7,125 nucleotides of DNA, from assembly GCA_905202115.1 (NCBI GenBank), contig CAJKQZ010000128.1, forward strand, positions 1 to 7,125, written 5' to 3'. Below are positions 5,602-7,125 of the stretch, in pieces. The translations under genes were made by a program, and so were the position numbers. The notes beneath the pieces were generated by a model. That model did not search any database. It saw nothing but the letters and a program-made list of their open reading frames with translations, and had not been told where the DNA came from. The stretch's first letter is position 1, and each line of letters begins with the position of its first letter. Source of the DNA: an uncultured Prevotellaceae bacterium (lineage in GTDB: Bacteria; Bacteroidota; Bacteroidia; Bacteroidales; Bacteroidaceae).

Positions 5602-6189
5602 ATGAGAGTTTTATTGACAATGCTATCATTTGTTGTTTCTCTTTCTGCTTTCTCGCAGTCAGGTTATGTAGAACGCTTAAAAAGGAAAACAGGAAGTGAA
5701 GGTGCCATAGTTTTTCATCAGGACGATAGAATATCCCGTCTTTTAGAAACGGATTCTGCTTTTACAAAGATCAGAGAAAATTTAGAGTCCGATAAATTAA
5801 AGGTTGCTTCTAAAAACAAGAACAAGGGTTTGAATGATTTGTCTTTGGGCAAGCAGATTCCCGATACTTTGGGTGCAGATAGCAATGACGGTAATCCGTC
5901 TGCTCCAGTTCACACCCGCCGTTACAAGGTAGAGGGTTTCCGCATTCAGATATATGCTGGTAATAATTCCCGAAAGTCGCGTATAGAAGCTACGTCTGCC
6001 GGACAAAAAATAAAGGATTATTTTCCTGAGCTACCCGTTTACACTCATTTTTATCCTCCCCGTTGGATTTGCAGGGTAGGGGATTTCCGTACATCGGGAG
6101 AAGCCGAAACTTATCTGAGCCAGATTAGGAATCTGAAAGTGTTCTCCAGTGTAACTCTTATAAAAACAACTATTCAGGTACCCTATTGA
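5602..6189 (+). CDS. Secreted SPOR-domain protein
   Basis: This is a 195-residue exported protein. It has a signal peptide (1-19, MRVLLTMLSFVVSLSAFSQ, likely cut after the SAFS region), a variable polar linker (about 20-105, rich in Lys, Ser and Asp) and a C-terminal SPOR domain (about 107-187). The domain shows the expected repeat pair: FRIQIYAGNNSRKSRIEA at its start and WICRVGDFRTSGEAETYLSQI in the second half. SPOR domains bind glycan strands lacking stem peptides, often at division sites, so a periplasmic role in wall remodelling or division is likely. There is no transmembrane anchor or lipobox cysteine. The gene lies after the tpiA terminator, so it should have its own promoter, but I found no good TAnnTTTG box in 5533-5601. 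folE starts 76 bases downstream and may be cotranscribed. Confidence 0.87.
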   Translation: MRVLLTMLSFVVSLSAFSQSGYVERLKRKTGSEGAIVFHQDDRISRLLETDSAFTKIRENLESDKLKVASKNKNKGLNDLSLGKQIPDTLGADSNDGNPSAPVHTRRYKVEGFRIQIYAGNNSRKSRIEATSAGQKIKDYFPELPVYTHFYPPRWICRVGDFRTSGEAETYLSQIRNLKVFSSVTLIKTTIQVPY

Positions 6190-6265
6190 TGTTGTTTTGT
6201 ATCATATTACGCTTGCGAGTTCGATAGTTTCTCTTAGTTTGCTTTTAATAATACTATACATGTAA

Positions 6266-6850
6266 ATGGACATAGAAAATATTTCCCGACAACAGATAGA
6301 AAAAGAGATAGAAAAGCATTATAGCAGCATTATAACTTTGTTGGGCGAGGATGTCAGCCGTGAAGGTTTGCTTAAGACTCCGAGCCGGGTAACCAAAGCT
6401 ATGCAGAAGTTGACATGCGGCTATTCAATGGACCCTGCTGCGGTTCTTAACTCCGCAAAATTCCGTGAAGATTACAGTCAGATGGTTATCGTAAAAGATA
6501 TAGACTTCTTTTCTTTGTGCGAGCACCATATGCTGCCGTTTTACGGCAAGGCTCATGTTGCTTATATTCCAAACGGTTACATAACGGGACTTAGTAAAAT
6601 AGCGCGCGTGGTAGATATTTTTTCCCACCGTTTGCAAGTGCAGGAGCGCATGACGTGCCAGATAAAAGAATGCATACAGAATGCCTTGAATCCTCTTGGT
6701 GTTATGGTTGTTCTGGAAGCAAAACACATGTGTATGCAAATGCGTGGTGTAGAGAAGCAACATTCCGTAACTGTTACCAGCGATTTTACCGGTGCGTTCA
6801 ATCAGTCGAAAACACGGGCCGAGTTTTTGGATCTTATAGAACACCATTGA
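6266..6850 (+). CDS. folE: GTP cyclohydrolase I
   Basis: This cytoplasmic enzyme converts GTP to 7,8-dihydroneopterin triphosphate, the first step of folate (tetrahydropterin) synthesis. The 194-residue length is normal for the bacterial type IA enzyme. Zinc ligands are visible: C85 and H88 in SLCEHHMLPF, and C156 in KHMCMQMRG; H87 and H154 match the catalytic histidines. The GTP-binding segments LSKIARVVDIFSHRLQVQER (109-128) and RGV (160-162) are intact, as is the N-terminal LLKTPSRVTKAM motif. ATG 6266 is the first start that gives a family-length protein. The gene follows the SPOR gene by 76 bases, in which I see no clear promoter, and ends just before the terminator at 6879-6916. Confidence 0.97.
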   Translation: MDIENISRQQIEKEIEKHYSSIITLLGEDVSREGLLKTPSRVTKAMQKLTCGYSMDPAAVLNSAKFREDYSQMVIVKDIDFFSLCEHHMLPFYGKAHVAYIPNGYITGLSKIARVVDIFSHRLQVQERMTCQIKECIQNALNPLGVMVVLEAKHMCMQMRGVEKQHSVTVTSDFTGAFNQSKTRAEFLDLIEHH

Positions 6851-6878
6851 TAAGAACAGGCAAGCATATTTATATTAT

Positions 6879-6916
6879 CGCGACAGGACTTTTTTGGAGA
6901 CTGTCGCGTTTTTTTT
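6879..6916 (+). terminator. Rho-independent terminator after folE
   Basis: CGCGACAG (6879-6886) and CTGTCGCG (6901-6908) form a perfect 8-bp G/C-rich stem around a 14-base loop, followed directly by eight T residues (6909-6916). It starts 28 bases after the folE stop codon. Confidence 0.93.
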
Positions 6917-7050
6917 GTGCCGTTGAGCAATGTGCGGAAAAATATATCTGATGTATTTGAAAGTATAACGCTGTGAATTTATAATGGTCGATTCAGATGT
7001 TTGGAAAATTGCCTGTTGTGAAATCCTCCTTATTTTATAGAAAGGTTTTA

Positions 7051-7125
7051 CAGACAAAAACGGTCACCTGCCAAGCACTTGAAAATCAGCGGGTGTATAT
7101 ATAGCAAAAAATATGTCTGAGATAT
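7051..7125 (-). repeat. Inverted copy of intergenic repeat, arm B
   Basis: This is a gapless inverted match to 1550-1624 with about 7 mismatches in 75. The last 20 bases (AAAAAATATGTCTGAGATAT, 7106-7125) are identical to the internal copy and stop inside the palindrome. The stretch between the folE terminator and this repeat (6917-7050) shows no gene or recognisable site. Confidence 0.85.

Noticed and set aside
6190..6265. Separate promoter for folE
   Set aside because: TTAGTTTG near 6234-6241 resembles the -7 box but lacks the A at position 2 and has no matching -33 box at the right distance.

Overview
The window is chromosomal DNA from a member of the order Bacteroidales (phylum Bacteroidota). 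The evidence is Bacteroidetes-type promoter boxes (TAnnTTTG at -7, TTTG about 19-21 nt upstream), A/T-rich leaders with little Shine-Dalgarno signal, a BT_3928-type DoxX/MauE fusion protein, and a gene order that, from memory, matches the Bacteroides tpiA neighbourhood (DUF1599, BT_3928 family, tpiA, SPOR protein, folE). I cannot place it to genus from the sequence alone.

Layout, left to right. Bases 1-410 hold one end of a dispersed repeat (1-55), a compact minus-strand transcription unit that looks like a small RNA (promoter 246-276, terminator hairpin 185-208), and the promoter of the first gene. A bile acid:sodium symporter (BASS) family transporter follows at 411-1268. A 667-base intergenic region (1269-1935) is dominated by a repeat element with a perfect 42-bp palindrome at 1526-1567, and then carries the promoter of the next operon with an 11-bp inverted repeat abutting its -7 box. 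Four genes at 1936-5468 form an apparent operon: secreted M23/LysM peptidase, tandem DUF1599 protein, DoxX/MauE-thioredoxin-like membrane protein, and triosephosphate isomerase. The first three overlap by 11 bases each, and the operon ends in a strong terminator. A secreted SPOR-domain protein (5602-6189) and GTP cyclohydrolase I (6266-6850) follow and end in a second clear terminator. The last 75 bases are another copy of the intergenic repeat.

How the genes work together. The operon mixes cell-envelope functions (peptidoglycan hydrolase, redox-type membrane protein) with a glycolytic enzyme. SPOR plus folE adds a peptidoglycan-binding protein and the first step of folate/pterin synthesis. 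This is mostly housekeeping content. I did not find a defence system, a CRISPR array, a transposase or a complete mobile element. The less ordinary signals are the palindrome-centred repeat, present internally and at both window ends, the probable small RNA, and the putative operator before the M23 operon.
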